Below, piece by piece: positions 15,525 to 23,923 of a stretch of 64,000 bases of DNA (position 1 is the stretch's first letter; each line of letters begins with the position of its first letter). Origin of the DNA: Sphingomicrobium sp. (GTDB lineage: Bacteria > Pseudomonadota > Alphaproteobacteria > Sphingomonadales > Sphingomonadaceae); NCBI GenBank assembly GCA_036563485.1, contig DATCMI010000001.1, forward strand, positions 2,047,501-2,111,500. The letters run 5' to 3'. Both the position numbers and the translations under genes were made by a program. Under the pieces are notes generated by a model. That model worked only from the letters and a program-made list of their open reading frames with translations, was not told the origin of the DNA and did no database searches.

Positions 15525-15848
15525 ATGAACTTGACCCTCGTTCTGATCGGCTTCTCGCTCGCGGTCCTGATGGGTGCGGGTTGGACGAAGGTGCTGGCGC
15601 AGCTGCGGCCGCAGTGGAGTGCCCGCCGCCGTATGCTCACCGCGGCCTCGTTCCTTCCCCTCATCACGCTGATCATTACCGTTGCCGGGGTGGTCTGGAC
15701 GGCTTCGCTCGATCATCCGGGCGGCGGCGACATGCGCGACCTTGCGGTCCGCGCGATTGCCGTGCTGGGGTTCGCCTTCACTTGCCTGGCTATGGTCGGC
15801 GGGTTGATCGGTGCAGGCATGGCGCAGCGGAAATGGCGGCAGCAGTGA
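15525..15848 (+). CDS. Small three-helix membrane protein upstream of trmD
   Basis: From the ATG at 15525 this is a 107-residue protein with three hydrophobic segments (about 3-22, 38-59 and 75-97) separated by short basic or acidic loops. It is not recognised as a named family. It overlaps trmD (GTGA) and so is probably co-transcribed with trmD-rplS, with its promoter in the divergent region next to the flavoprotein gene. An in-frame start at 15501 is possible. Confidence 0.65.
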   Translation: MNLTLVLIGFSLAVLMGAGWTKVLAQLRPQWSARRRMLTAASFLPLITLIITVAGVVWTASLDHPGGGDMRDLAVRAIAVLGFAFTCLAMVGGLIGAGMAQRKWRQQ

Positions 15849-16585
15849 CCTTCCGCGCGTCGGTCCTCACGCTCTACCCGGACATGTTCCCGGGGCCGCT
15901 CGGCACCAGCCTCGCCGGCAAGGCGCTTCACGAGAGCATTTGGTCGCTCGACGTCCGCAACATCCGCGATTTCGCGACCGACAAGCATCGCAGCGTCGAC
16001 GACACGCCGGCGGGCGGCGGGGCAGGGATGGTGCTCCGCCCCGACGTGCTCGCGGCAGCGATCGACAGCGTCGCCGACGGTCGGCCGATGCTGGCGCTCA
16101 CCCCGCGCGGTGCGCCGCTCACCCAGGCCCGGGTGCGGGACCTTGCGGCGGGCGAAGGGGCGGTCCTGCTATGCGGCCGCTTCGAGGGCTTCGACGAGCG
16201 GATCTTCGAAGCGCGCCAGCTCGAGGAAGTCTCGATCGGCGACTTCGTGCTCTCCGGCGGCGAGCTGGGCGCGATGGTCGTTCTCGATGCTTGCGTGAGG
16301 CTGCTTCCCGGGGTAATGGGCGCGGCCTCCAGCGGAGAGGAAGAGAGCTTCGAAACCGGGCTTCTCGAATATCCGCATTATACCCGACCAGTCATATGGG
16401 AAGGGCGCACGATCCCCGAAGTGCTGCGGTCGGGGGATCATGCGAAGATTGCCGCGTGGCGACACGAACAGGCGATCAACGATACACGGCTAAGGCGGCC
16501 GGACCTGATCGAGCGCCACGGGGGCGCATCGCAGGCACCGCCCTCTGGCGCGCGGCGACGAAACACGAAGGCTGATTTGAAATGA
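15845..16585 (+). CDS. trmD: tRNA (guanine-N1)-methyltransferase TrmD
   Basis: A SPOUT methyltransferase that makes m1G37 in tRNAs. Visible motifs are [15 protein letters not shown] at the start, [32 protein letters not shown] (trefoil-knot region) and EYPHYTRP. The GTG at 15845 overlaps the upstream stop (GTGA); an ATG at 15833 is the alternative. The 246-residue length is usual. The rplS ATG overlaps its stop. Confidence 0.95.
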   Translation: MTFRASVLTLYPDMFPGPLGTSLAGKALHESIWSLDVRNIRDFATDKHRSVDDTPAGGGAGMVLRPDVLAAAIDSVADGRPMLALTPRGAPLTQARVRDLAAGEGAVLLCGRFEGFDERIFEARQLEEVSIGDFVLSGGELGAMVVLDACVRLLPGVMGAASSGEEESFETGLLEYPHYTRPVIWEGRTIPEVLRSGDHAKIAAWRHEQAINDTRLRRPDLIERHGGASQAPPSGARRRNTKADLK

Positions 16586-17007
16586 ACCTGATCCAGACCC
16601 TCGAGCGCGAGGCCATCGACGCCCTCACTGCCGAGAAGCCCGTTCCAGAATTCCGCCCCGGCGACACTTTGCGCGTCGGCGTCAAGGTCATCGAAGGCGA
16701 CCGTACCCGCGTCCAGGCGTTCGAAGGCGTGTGCATCGCCCGCTCGAACAAGGGCGTCGGCTCCAGCTTCACGGTTCGCAAGATCAGCTTCGGCGAGGGC
16801 GTCGAGCGCGTTTTCCCGCTCTATTCGCCGATCATCGACAATATCGAGGTCGTGCGCCGCGGCGCCGTTCGCCGCGCAAAGCTTTACTACCTGCGCGGCC
16901 GCACCGGTAAGGCCGCGCGTATCGCCGAGCGCCGCGACGTCCGTCGCGATGTCGCCGGTGGCGAGGGCGCCGCGGCCGAGGCCCAGAAGAGCAAGACGGA
17001 AGCCTAA
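16582..17007 (+). CDS. rplS: 50S ribosomal protein L19
   Basis: A 141-residue L19, which sits at the 30S-50S interface. It has the family pattern [51 protein letters not shown] and [13 protein letters not shown]. About 20 extra C-terminal residues are Ala/Glu/Lys-rich. ATG overlaps the trmD stop. A strong hairpin terminator follows 36 nt after the stop. Confidence 0.97.
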   Translation: MNLIQTLEREAIDALTAEKPVPEFRPGDTLRVGVKVIEGDRTRVQAFEGVCIARSNKGVGSSFTVRKISFGEGVERVFPLYSPIIDNIEVVRRGAVRRAKLYYLRGRTGKAARIAERRDVRRDVAGGEGAAAEAQKSKTEA

Positions 17008-17043
17008 GCACTTCCCAAAAGCCTTCGAAGGCGCAATGAGAAG

Positions 17044-17071
17044 GGCGTCCGGTTCTCCGGGCGCCTTTTTC
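17044..17071 (+). terminator. Intrinsic terminator after rplS
   Basis: The hairpin GGCGTCCGG-TTCT-CCGGGCGCC (9-bp stem with one G-T pair, 4-nt loop) is followed directly by TTTTTC, a classic Rho-independent terminator closing the trmD-rplS operon. The TTG of the next gene lies 24 nt further on. Confidence 0.9.
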
Positions 17072-17094
17072 TATTCAGCCTGAAAGGTCTGGCC

Positions 17095-19323
17095 TTGCGT
17101 TATGCGCTCCTCCTTGCCGCCGCGGCGGCGACGCTGATGCTTCCTGCTGCTGCTTCTGCCCAGACGGCCGCCCAGCCGCTGACGCTCGAACGTGTGTTCG
17201 CCAGCCCGTCGCTGACGGGCGCGACGCCGCGCTCGGTCAAGCTCTCTCCCGACGGCAGGCTCGTAACGCTGCTCAAGCCACGCGCCGATGACCTTGAGCG
17301 CCTCGACTTGTGGGCGATCGATCCGGCGACCGGCCAGTCCCGGATGCTCGTCGACAGCAAGAAGTTTGAAAGCGGCGCGGTGCTCAGCGAAGCGGAGCGG
17401 ATGCAGCGCGAACGCGCCCGCATCGCCAGCCTCAAGGGCATTGTCCGCTACAGCTGGTCCCCGGACGGCAAGTCCATCCTGGTGCCGCTCGACGGCGACA
17501 TCTTCCTTGCCGACCTCAACGGCAATGTCCGCCGGCTCACCAACAGCAAGGATAGCGAGCTCGACGCGACCGTCAGCGAAAAGGGCCGCTACGTCTCCTA
17601 CATTCTCGACAACAACCTTCACGTCCTCAACGTCGGCACCGGCAAGACCGCTAAGGTCACCAAAAGCGGCAAGGACACGGTAAGCTGGGGCCTGGCGGAG
17701 TTCATCGCGCAGGAAGAGCTTGGGCGTACGCGCGGCCACTGGTGGTCGCCGGACGACCGCAGGATCGCGGTTGCACGGGTCGATGAAAGCGGCGTCGAAC
17801 TCGTCACGCGCGCGGCGATCGGTGCCGACAAGACGACCATGGTTGAGCAGCGCTATCCGCGCGCGGGCACGGACAATGCCGTGGTCGACCTTTACCTGAT
17901 GAACCCGGATGGCACGGGGCTCGTGAAGGCGGACCTCGGCAAGAACCCCGATTATTACCTCGCGCGGGTCGACTGGCTTCCCGACAGCAGCGCCGTCGTC
18001 GTCCAGCGGCTGAGCCGCGACCAGCACACGCTCGATTATCTGAAGGTCGATGCGAAGACCGGCCGCTCGTCCAAGCTGCTGACCGACACGGCGGCCAACT
18101 GGATCAACCTTGGAGACGATTTCCACCCGCTCAAGGATGGCAGCTTCCTGCTGACCTCCGAGCGCTCGGGGTACAATCACATCTACCGGCTTGAAGGCGA
18201 CAAGCTGTCGCCGCTGACGTCGGGCCCGTGGGTCGTCGGCGGGATCGTCGGCGTCAACGAGGAGGCGGGGCGCCTGTTCTTCAGCGCCAACCGTACCCGG
18301 GCCATCGACAGCCAGATCTACGCGCTCGATTACCGCCGCGCGGGTTCGGAGCCGGTCCAGCTGACGCCGGAGGGCACGGCGAACTTCGGCCAGTTCGACG
18401 AATCCGGCAAGCTCGGCCTGATCAGCACCAACTTCCCCGGACAGCCTTCCCAAGTGTGGCTGAGCGACACCAACGGACGCCGCCTCGCCTGGATCGAGGA
18501 GAATAAGGTCGCGGGCGACCATCCGCTAGCGCCTTACATCGGCGCGTTCGTGCAGCCGACCTATGGCCAGCTGATGGCGGCCGACGGCAAGACCGCGCTC
18601 GATTACCGGATCCTCTCGCCCAAGCTCGCGCCGGGGCAGACGTCGCCCGTCCTGTTCAAGGTCTACGGCGGTCCGCAGTCGCGCGACGTCGGCTTCGGCT
18701 TCGTCGGCCCGATGGACCAATATCTCGTGCAGCAGGGCTGGACCGTCTTTCAGGTCAACAACCGTGGCCAGGAAGGGCGGGGGACGGCGTTCCAGACCCC
18801 GGCCTATCACAAGCTCGGCGGTGTCGAGGTCGAGGACCAGTTGGCCGCGCTCGCGTGGCTCAAGCGGCAGCCCGGCGTCGATCCGAACCGCATCGCCGTC
18901 TACGGTCACAGCTATGGCGGCTACATGGTGCTGAAGCTGCTCGAGGCGCAGCCGGGCGCGTTTGCCGCCGGCATCGCCGGGGCGCCGGTGACGCGCTGGG
19001 ACCTTTACGACACCCATTATACCGAGAAGTACATGGGCGATCCGCGCGTCGAGAAGGCGGGCTACGCTAAGGCCAGCGCGCTCGAAGACGCCCTGAAGAT
19101 CAGCGACCCGCTGCTGATCATCCACGGCCTGTCGGACGACAATGTGCTGTTCCAGAACTCGACCGAGCTGATGGCCAAGCTTCAGGAAGGCAAACGCCCG
19201 TTCGAAGTGATGGTCTATCCGGGGCTCGGCCACGGCATCTCGGGGACCAACATCTCGGTTCACCAGTGGACCACGATCCTCGACTTCCTCAAGCGCCGCG
19301 GCATCGCCCCGGCGGCGCGCTAA
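17095..19323 (+). CDS. Secreted S9 family peptidase (dipeptidyl peptidase IV-like)
   Basis: A 742-residue protein. A signal peptide (about 1-22, ending ASAQ) precedes an N-terminal beta-propeller of the DPP IV type (PF00930, about 100-460) and a C-terminal alpha/beta-hydrolase domain (PF00326, about 540-742). The nucleophile motif is GHSYGGYM; the acid and His lie in the SDDNV and GLGHGI segments. The FIAQEELGR..G stretch matches the Glu pair that holds the substrate N-terminus in DPP IV enzymes. Expected activity: removal of dipeptides from peptides in the periplasm. It starts with TTG at 17095, just after the rplS terminator. Confidence 0.92.
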   Translation: MRYALLLAAAAATLMLPAAASAQTAAQPLTLERVFASPSLTGATPRSVKLSPDGRLVTLLKPRADDLERLDLWAIDPATGQSRMLVDSKKFESGAVLSEAERMQRERARIASLKGIVRYSWSPDGKSILVPLDGDIFLADLNGNVRRLTNSKDSELDATVSEKGRYVSYILDNNLHVLNVGTGKTAKVTKSGKDTVSWGLAEFIAQEELGRTRGHWWSPDDRRIAVARVDESGVELVTRAAIGADKTTMVEQRYPRAGTDNAVVDLYLMNPDGTGLVKADLGKNPDYYLARVDWLPDSSAVVVQRLSRDQHTLDYLKVDAKTGRSSKLLTDTAANWINLGDDFHPLKDGSFLLTSERSGYNHIYRLEGDKLSPLTSGPWVVGGIVGVNEEAGRLFFSANRTRAIDSQIYALDYRRAGSEPVQLTPEGTANFGQFDESGKLGLISTNFPGQPSQVWLSDTNGRRLAWIEENKVAGDHPLAPYIGAFVQPTYGQLMAADGKTALDYRILSPKLAPGQTSPVLFKVYGGPQSRDVGFGFVGPMDQYLVQQGWTVFQVNNRGQEGRGTAFQTPAYHKLGGVEVEDQLAALAWLKRQPGVDPNRIAVYGHSYGGYMVLKLLEAQPGAFAAGIAGAPVTRWDLYDTHYTEKYMGDPRVEKAGYAKASALEDALKISDPLLIIHGLSDDNVLFQNSTELMAKLQEGKRPFEVMVYPGLGHGISGTNISVHQWTTILDFLKRRGIAPAAR

Positions 19324-19326
19324 GGA

Positions 19327-21543
19327 TCAGGGCTTCGTAGACGCGACGGCGATTGTCTGGTCGGGCGCATATTGCGGGCCGGCCAGGCGCGGCCGCGCCT
19401 CGACGAGAGGCTTGGCTGAGGACGGCAGTCCGTTCCGCATGCCGACGATAGTCCAGGTGACCGGTTTGGCGCTCGGCTGCTCCACGATCAGCTCGGCGCC
19501 GTCGCAGCTTCGGCCCGAGCAGGCGATCGTGAACTCGCCTGGAGAGTCGCTCGCCCTTAGCGGGCGTTCGTAGCCGGCCAGCCCGGCTGACCGGATCCGT
19601 GCCTCCGCGGGTGCGATGATCGCGACCCGCTCGGCGCCGTTCGTCCTCAGCCGCAGCCGCAAAGTCCGTGCGCTTCCGTGGCTCAGCTTTTCGATGATCT
19701 CAAGCGACGGCGGCTTCATACCGGCAACTCTTGGCGCGTCGGCAACCCAGCGCTTCCGCGGCCCGAAGTCGAGCTTTTCCCAGCTCCACTTGCCGAGCTG
19801 ATCATAAGATTCGGGCAGCGCGGCGCCGTCGGTCGCCAGGGACCAGCGGCTCTTGCCTGACCTGAAATCCGTCACATGTTCGATGGTGAAGCGCTGCTTG
19901 CGGTCGGCCGAATAGGTCGGAGCCGCGAGCGCGCCGCCAATGGCGAGCGCCGCCAGCATTGCGCCACCGCCGACAGCAGCGCGGCTGCTGGCGCGGATGA
20001 GCGGATGAAGTTCGACAACCGCCGCCAGCATCAGCAGGGCCCCCACGGGCGCGACGATCCAGAGCGGGCCGGGACTGAACAGCTGCTCGAGCAGCGCGAG
20101 CATCTCGCCCCAGCTGAGATAAAGCAGCGCAAGCGCCACGAGAGCTCCGGCCGTCTCGGCGCCCCGCCACCAGCGCGACATTGCAATGCCCAGGAGCAGC
20201 GCGGAAGGCGGCGCCAGGAAGTAGATGAGCACTCCGGGCGCGAACAGCGCCAGTGCGCCGCCGATGACGAGAAAGAGGGTCCAGAAAGCCGCGCGGAGCT
20301 GGCGGGTCTCCGCGCACCGGCCAAGCGTCGCCGTGGCGATGGTGATCGCAAGCAGCCCCGCCGCATAGACGGACAGAAAAGCGACGTCCGGATGCGCACG
20401 CCAGTAAGTCCCGCCGCGGATTGACCCGACTAGCAGTGCCGCCAACCACCCGAACAGGCCGGCCCCGACAAAGCCGAGCGCAACGGCTGCAAGCGCTTGC
20501 CCGTATGCCTTCCAACGAAAGGTCAGCACCGCGAACGCCGCGACCAATGTGATGAAGAGGACGAGCCCGGCAGAAAGCGGCGTGACGATGAGCGCCCGGC
20601 CGAGCACATCGACGAAGATCCGCTGTCCGCCCGCCTGTGGCACACCTCCGGCAAGCTCCTGCGACAATGCCAGCGCCTGATCGCCCATGTGCTGCACACT
20701 GCCCAGGTCGAGCGCGGCAAGGTCGTCGCTGGGACTGTGGTAGCGCGTCTCGTTGCCGATCAGCGCGAAGTTCAGCGCCGTCCACCCGCGCTCCCTGAAC
20801 ACGCTGACATCCGTGTCGTTCGGCATCTGCCGGTAGGCGTCCGTCATCAGGCTGCTCGCGAACGGCCGCTCGGCTGCCCTCGCGAATGCAGCGACCGCAG
20901 TGCCGTTGGGCTGGCTGGTCTCGAACATCACCGCCGGCCCGGTCACTCCGCGCGCCTCGAAGTTGAGGACGCTGTCCACTTGGCGGCTCAGGGGATCGGC
21001 CTGGAACGCGCGGGCTCCTAACAGCCCCAGCTCCTCGCCTTCGTTGAAAAGCAGGATCACGGGCCGGGTAAGCTGCCGAGTGCCAAGGTTCGCCGCGACT
21101 TCGAGCAGCGTCGCCACGCCGATCCCGTCATCTCCCGCTCCAGGGCCAACGGGCACGCTGTCGTAATGGGCGTTGAGGAGCAGCGCCTTGCCAGGGGCCG
21201 GGCCCATAACAGCGATCACGTTGCGGACCCGCGCGCACGCGACCAGCCTCGCCTTCTGGAAGTCGTTACACGCATATTGATCGCGGACGAGGGGCTGAAG
21301 CCCGAGCGCGCGAAGCTCCGCCACCAGCCGTCCCCGCATGGCATCGCTCGCTTCGCTGTCGGCCGGGTGCGGCCGCTGATCGCCCAGGACGCGCGCCAGC
21401 CGCGCCTTGGCCCGTGCCGCGTCGAATTGCCCCGCTGCCGTATGCGCTCGTACAGGCGGCACCTGCACGAGCCAGGACTTGGCGGCCATGGCGCCGAGGA
21501 TTAGCGCCAGGAGGGCGATGGTCAGCAGGCTGGTGCGTCGCAT
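19327..21543 (-). CDS. M28 family zinc aminopeptidase with C-terminal membrane domain
   Basis: A 738-residue protein. A signal or anchor segment (about 5-22) is followed by an M28 peptidase domain (about 40-305) with the zinc-ligand motifs NAHYDSV and GAGDDGIG, the catalytic FNEGEELGL segment, and later RYHSPSD. About eight hydrophobic helices (roughly 335-545) and a C-terminal beta-rich domain of about 190 residues follow. This three-part plan resembles the large membrane M28 peptidases found in many bacteria. The start at 21543 is the Met before MRRTSLLT. It is convergent with the S9 peptidase (3-nt gap) and divergent from asd. Confidence 0.88.
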   Translation of the reverse strand: MRRTSLLTIALLALILGAMAAKSWLVQVPPVRAHTAAGQFDAARAKARLARVLGDQRPHPADSEASDAMRGRLVAELRALGLQPLVRDQYACNDFQKARLVACARVRNVIAVMGPAPGKALLLNAHYDSVPVGPGAGDDGIGVATLLEVAANLGTRQLTRPVILLFNEGEELGLLGARAFQADPLSRQVDSVLNFEARGVTGPAVMFETSQPNGTAVAAFARAAERPFASSLMTDAYRQMPNDTDVSVFRERGWTALNFALIGNETRYHSPSDDLAALDLGSVQHMGDQALALSQELAGGVPQAGGQRIFVDVLGRALIVTPLSAGLVLFITLVAAFAVLTFRWKAYGQALAAVALGFVGAGLFGWLAALLVGSIRGGTYWRAHPDVAFLSVYAAGLLAITIATATLGRCAETRQLRAAFWTLFLVIGGALALFAPGVLIYFLAPPSALLLGIAMSRWWRGAETAGALVALALLYLSWGEMLALLEQLFSPGPLWIVAPVGALLMLAAVVELHPLIRASSRAAVGGGAMLAALAIGGALAAPTYSADRKQRFTIEHVTDFRSGKSRWSLATDGAALPESYDQLGKWSWEKLDFGPRKRWVADAPRVAGMKPPSLEIIEKLSHGSARTLRLRLRTNGAERVAIIAPAEARIRSAGLAGYERPLRASDSPGEFTIACSGRSCDGAELIVEQPSAKPVTWTIVGMRNGLPSSAKPLVEARPRLAGPQYAPDQTIAVASTKP

Positions 21544-21636
21544 GGAGGCCCCCCTTGTCGCGGCCGCCCTGCGTATCGATTTCACCGGCACTTTTCGATA
21601 GGGCGCCCGTTCGAGAGTGCACGGAAGGATTTGCAC

Positions 21637-22665
21637 ATGGGTTACCGGGTCGTCGTCGTTGGAGCGACGGGCAATGTCGGCCGCGAAATGCTGAACATTC
21701 TCGCCGAGCGCCAATTCCCGCTCGACGAGGTCGCTGCCGTCGCGTCGGCGCGCTCCACCGGTGACGTCATCGACTTCGGCGACAGCGGCGAGGAGCTGCG
21801 CGTCAAGAACCTCGAACATTTCGATTTCACCGGCTGGGACATGGCCCTGTTCGCCGCCGGTTCGGCAGTTTCGGAAATCTACGCGCCCAAAGCGGCGGAG
21901 GCGGGCTGCACGGTCATCGATAACAGCTCGCTTTATCGCATGGATCCCGACGTTCCGCTGATCGTGCCGGAAGTGAATGCCGACGCGCTTGCCGGTTACG
22001 GGCGCAAGAACATCATTGCCAATCCCAATTGCTCGACGGCGCAGCTGGTCGTCGCGCTGAAGCCGCTCCACGATGTCGCGAAGATCAAGCGCGTCGTCGT
22101 CGCCACCTACCAGTCCGTGTCCGGCGCCGGGAAGCAGGGCATGGACGAATTGTTCAACCAGTCGCGCAACATCTTTGTCGGCGATTCCAACGAGCCGGAA
22201 TATTTCACGAAGCAGATCGCCTTCAACGTTATCCCGCACATCGACAAGTTCCTCGACGACGGCTCGACCAAAGAGGAATGGAAGATGGTCGTGGAAACCA
22301 AGAAGATCCTCGACCCGAAGATCAAGGTCACCGCGACCTGTGTCCGGGTGCCTGTGTTCGTCGGCCATTCCGAAGCGGTGAACCTGGAGTTCGAGAACGA
22401 GATTTCCGCGGACGAGGCGCGCAACATCCTGCGCGAAGCGCCAGGCGTCATGGTCGTCGATAAGCGGGAAGACGGCGGCTATGTGACGCCGGTCGAAGCG
22501 GTCGGCGAATATGCGACCTATATCAGCCGCATCCGCGAGGATCCGACCGTCGAGAACGGGCTCAACCTGTGGGTCGTCAGCGACAACCTGCGCAAGGGCG
22601 CAGCGCTGAACGCGGTGCAGATCGCCGAGCTGCTCGGCCGCAAGCATCTCCAGAAAGCGGCGTGA
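21637..22665 (+). CDS. asd: Aspartate-semialdehyde dehydrogenase
   Basis: A 342-residue enzyme reducing aspartyl-4-phosphate to aspartate semialdehyde with NADPH, for lysine/DAP, methionine and threonine synthesis. The Rossmann motif VVGATGNVGREML is at 8-20, the catalytic Cys at 132 in NPNCSTAQ, and substrate motifs include SVSGAGKQG and the region around RVPVFVGHSEA. A GGAAGGA Shine-Dalgarno site lies about 9 nt before the ATG at 21637. The stop overlaps the next gene (GTGA). Confidence 0.97.
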   Translation: MGYRVVVVGATGNVGREMLNILAERQFPLDEVAAVASARSTGDVIDFGDSGEELRVKNLEHFDFTGWDMALFAAGSAVSEIYAPKAAEAGCTVIDNSSLYRMDPDVPLIVPEVNADALAGYGRKNIIANPNCSTAQLVVALKPLHDVAKIKRVVVATYQSVSGAGKQGMDELFNQSRNIFVGDSNEPEYFTKQIAFNVIPHIDKFLDDGSTKEEWKMVVETKKILDPKIKVTATCVRVPVFVGHSEAVNLEFENEISADEARNILREAPGVMVVDKREDGGYVTPVEAVGEYATYISRIREDPTVENGLNLWVVSDNLRKGAALNAVQIAELLGRKHLQKAA

Positions 22666-23114
22666 GCGGCGAGGTCACGCTAGCCGGCGGCTGCGCCTGC
22701 GGGCGCATTCGCTTCACGGCTGCCGTCATTCCGCACGAAGCTTACCTCTGCCACTGCCGCATGTGCCAGCGTGCTAGCGGGTCGATCTCGCTGGCGATGG
22801 TCAACGCCCGCATCTCCGAGGTGCATTGGGAGCATGAGCCCGACTGGTACGACAGCTCGCCAATCGCAGAGCGCCCCTTCTGTCGCGAGTGCGGCACCAC
22901 GCTGGGCTTCCGCTTCAAGAATCCGGACCTGAACATGGACCTGACCGTCGCCGCATTCGACGATCCGGCTCGTTTCACGCCGCGCCACCATTTCGGCGCC
23001 GAGAGCATGCAGCGCGCCTGGCTGAACACAGAGGGGCTCAAGGAAATCCGGACCGACGAGCACCCGACGCTGAAAGATCGGTGGATCGACGCTACCGGCG
23101 AGTTCCCGGGTTGA
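22662..23114 (+). CDS. GFA (glutathione-dependent formaldehyde-activating) family protein
   Basis: A 150-residue protein with the GFA/DUF636 zinc pattern: GGCACGRIRF, then CHCRMCQRASG and later CRECGTTLGF. Seven Cys residues can bind two zinc ions. Family members include a formaldehyde-glutathione adduct former, but most have no known substrate. GTG overlaps the asd stop, so it is probably translated from the asd transcript. A second GFA protein lies at 43219-43662. Confidence 0.85.
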   Translation: MSGEVTLAGGCACGRIRFTAAVIPHEAYLCHCRMCQRASGSISLAMVNARISEVHWEHEPDWYDSSPIAERPFCRECGTTLGFRFKNPDLNMDLTVAAFDDPARFTPRHHFGAESMQRAWLNTEGLKEIRTDEHPTLKDRWIDATGEFPG

Positions 23115-23866
23115 GCAGCGTCGAGACGCATCGATGGACCGCTTCGGACGGCGTCGAGCTTGTTTATTACGAGACGGGACATGGCCGGCCGGTCGTCCTC
23201 CTTCACGGCCTATTTTCCGACGCCCACATGAACTGGATCCGCTTCGGCCATGCGGCGCGCATCGCGGCCGAAGGGTTTCGGGTCATCATGCCGGACCTCA
23301 GGGCGCACGGACAAAGCGCCAAGCCGCACGAGGCGGAAGCTTATCCAAAGGGCGTGCTTGCCCGCGACGTGCGGGAGCTTGTCCAACGTCTAAACCTCGG
23401 TGAGTTCGACCTCGGCGGCTTTTCGCTCGGCGCTCGGACCACCGTGGAAGGGATAGGGGAGGGCCTGCAGCCGCGGCGCGCGATCCTCGCCGGTGCCGGG
23501 CTCGAGGGGCTGCGTAACTGGAAGCGGCGCAAGACCTTCTTCGTCGATGCGATCGCCATGTTCGACCAGGTGCCCCGCGGCGATCCGCACTGGCTCTCGG
23601 TGCAGTTCATGAAGAGCCAGAAAGTGGACCGCATCGCCGCCGCGCATCTTCTCGAGACGTTTGAGGACGCGTTCGTGTCGTGGCTCGAAGCGTTCGCCAT
23701 GCCGACCCTGGTGGTTTGCGGCGATCAAGACGACGACAATGGCTCGGCCGAAGAGCTGGCCAACGTGCTTCCGCATGCCGTCTTCCGAGAGATTCCCGGC
23801 ACGCACATGAGTTCGGTGACGAAGCCCGAGCTCGGAGAGGAAATCGCCCGCTTTCTCGCGGCTTGA
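23111..23866 (+). CDS. Alpha/beta-fold hydrolase
   Basis: A 251-residue protein starting with TTG overlapping the previous stop (TTGA). The fold motifs are in order: VVLLHGLFSD (oxyanion loop), MPDLRAHGQS, nucleophile GFSLGAR (GxSxG), acid in CGDQDDD, and the likely catalytic His in IPGTHMSS. Substrate unknown. It is the third gene of an asd-led run with overlapping starts and stops. Confidence 0.87.
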   Translation: MSSVETHRWTASDGVELVYYETGHGRPVVLLHGLFSDAHMNWIRFGHAARIAAEGFRVIMPDLRAHGQSAKPHEAEAYPKGVLARDVRELVQRLNLGEFDLGGFSLGARTTVEGIGEGLQPRRAILAGAGLEGLRNWKRRKTFFVDAIAMFDQVPRGDPHWLSVQFMKSQKVDRIAAAHLLETFEDAFVSWLEAFAMPTLVVCGDQDDDNGSAEELANVLPHAVFREIPGTHMSSVTKPELGEEIARFLAA

Positions 23867-23923
23867 CGAGGCTTGTTTCGGACGGCACTCGCATCGGCAA
23901 GGGGGATGAGGGAGAGAAGTCTG

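Noticed and set aside
21544-22647. Extension of the M28 peptidase frame by 368 codons antisense to asd
   Set aside because: It is a shadow of asd: His/Asp/Arg-rich, without a domain, whereas a signal segment starts at 21543.
22569-22661. Longer N-terminus for the GFA protein reaching into asd
   Set aside because: It would read asd in another frame; the GTG at 22662 overlaps the asd stop and opens the family's GGCACG motif at the right distance.
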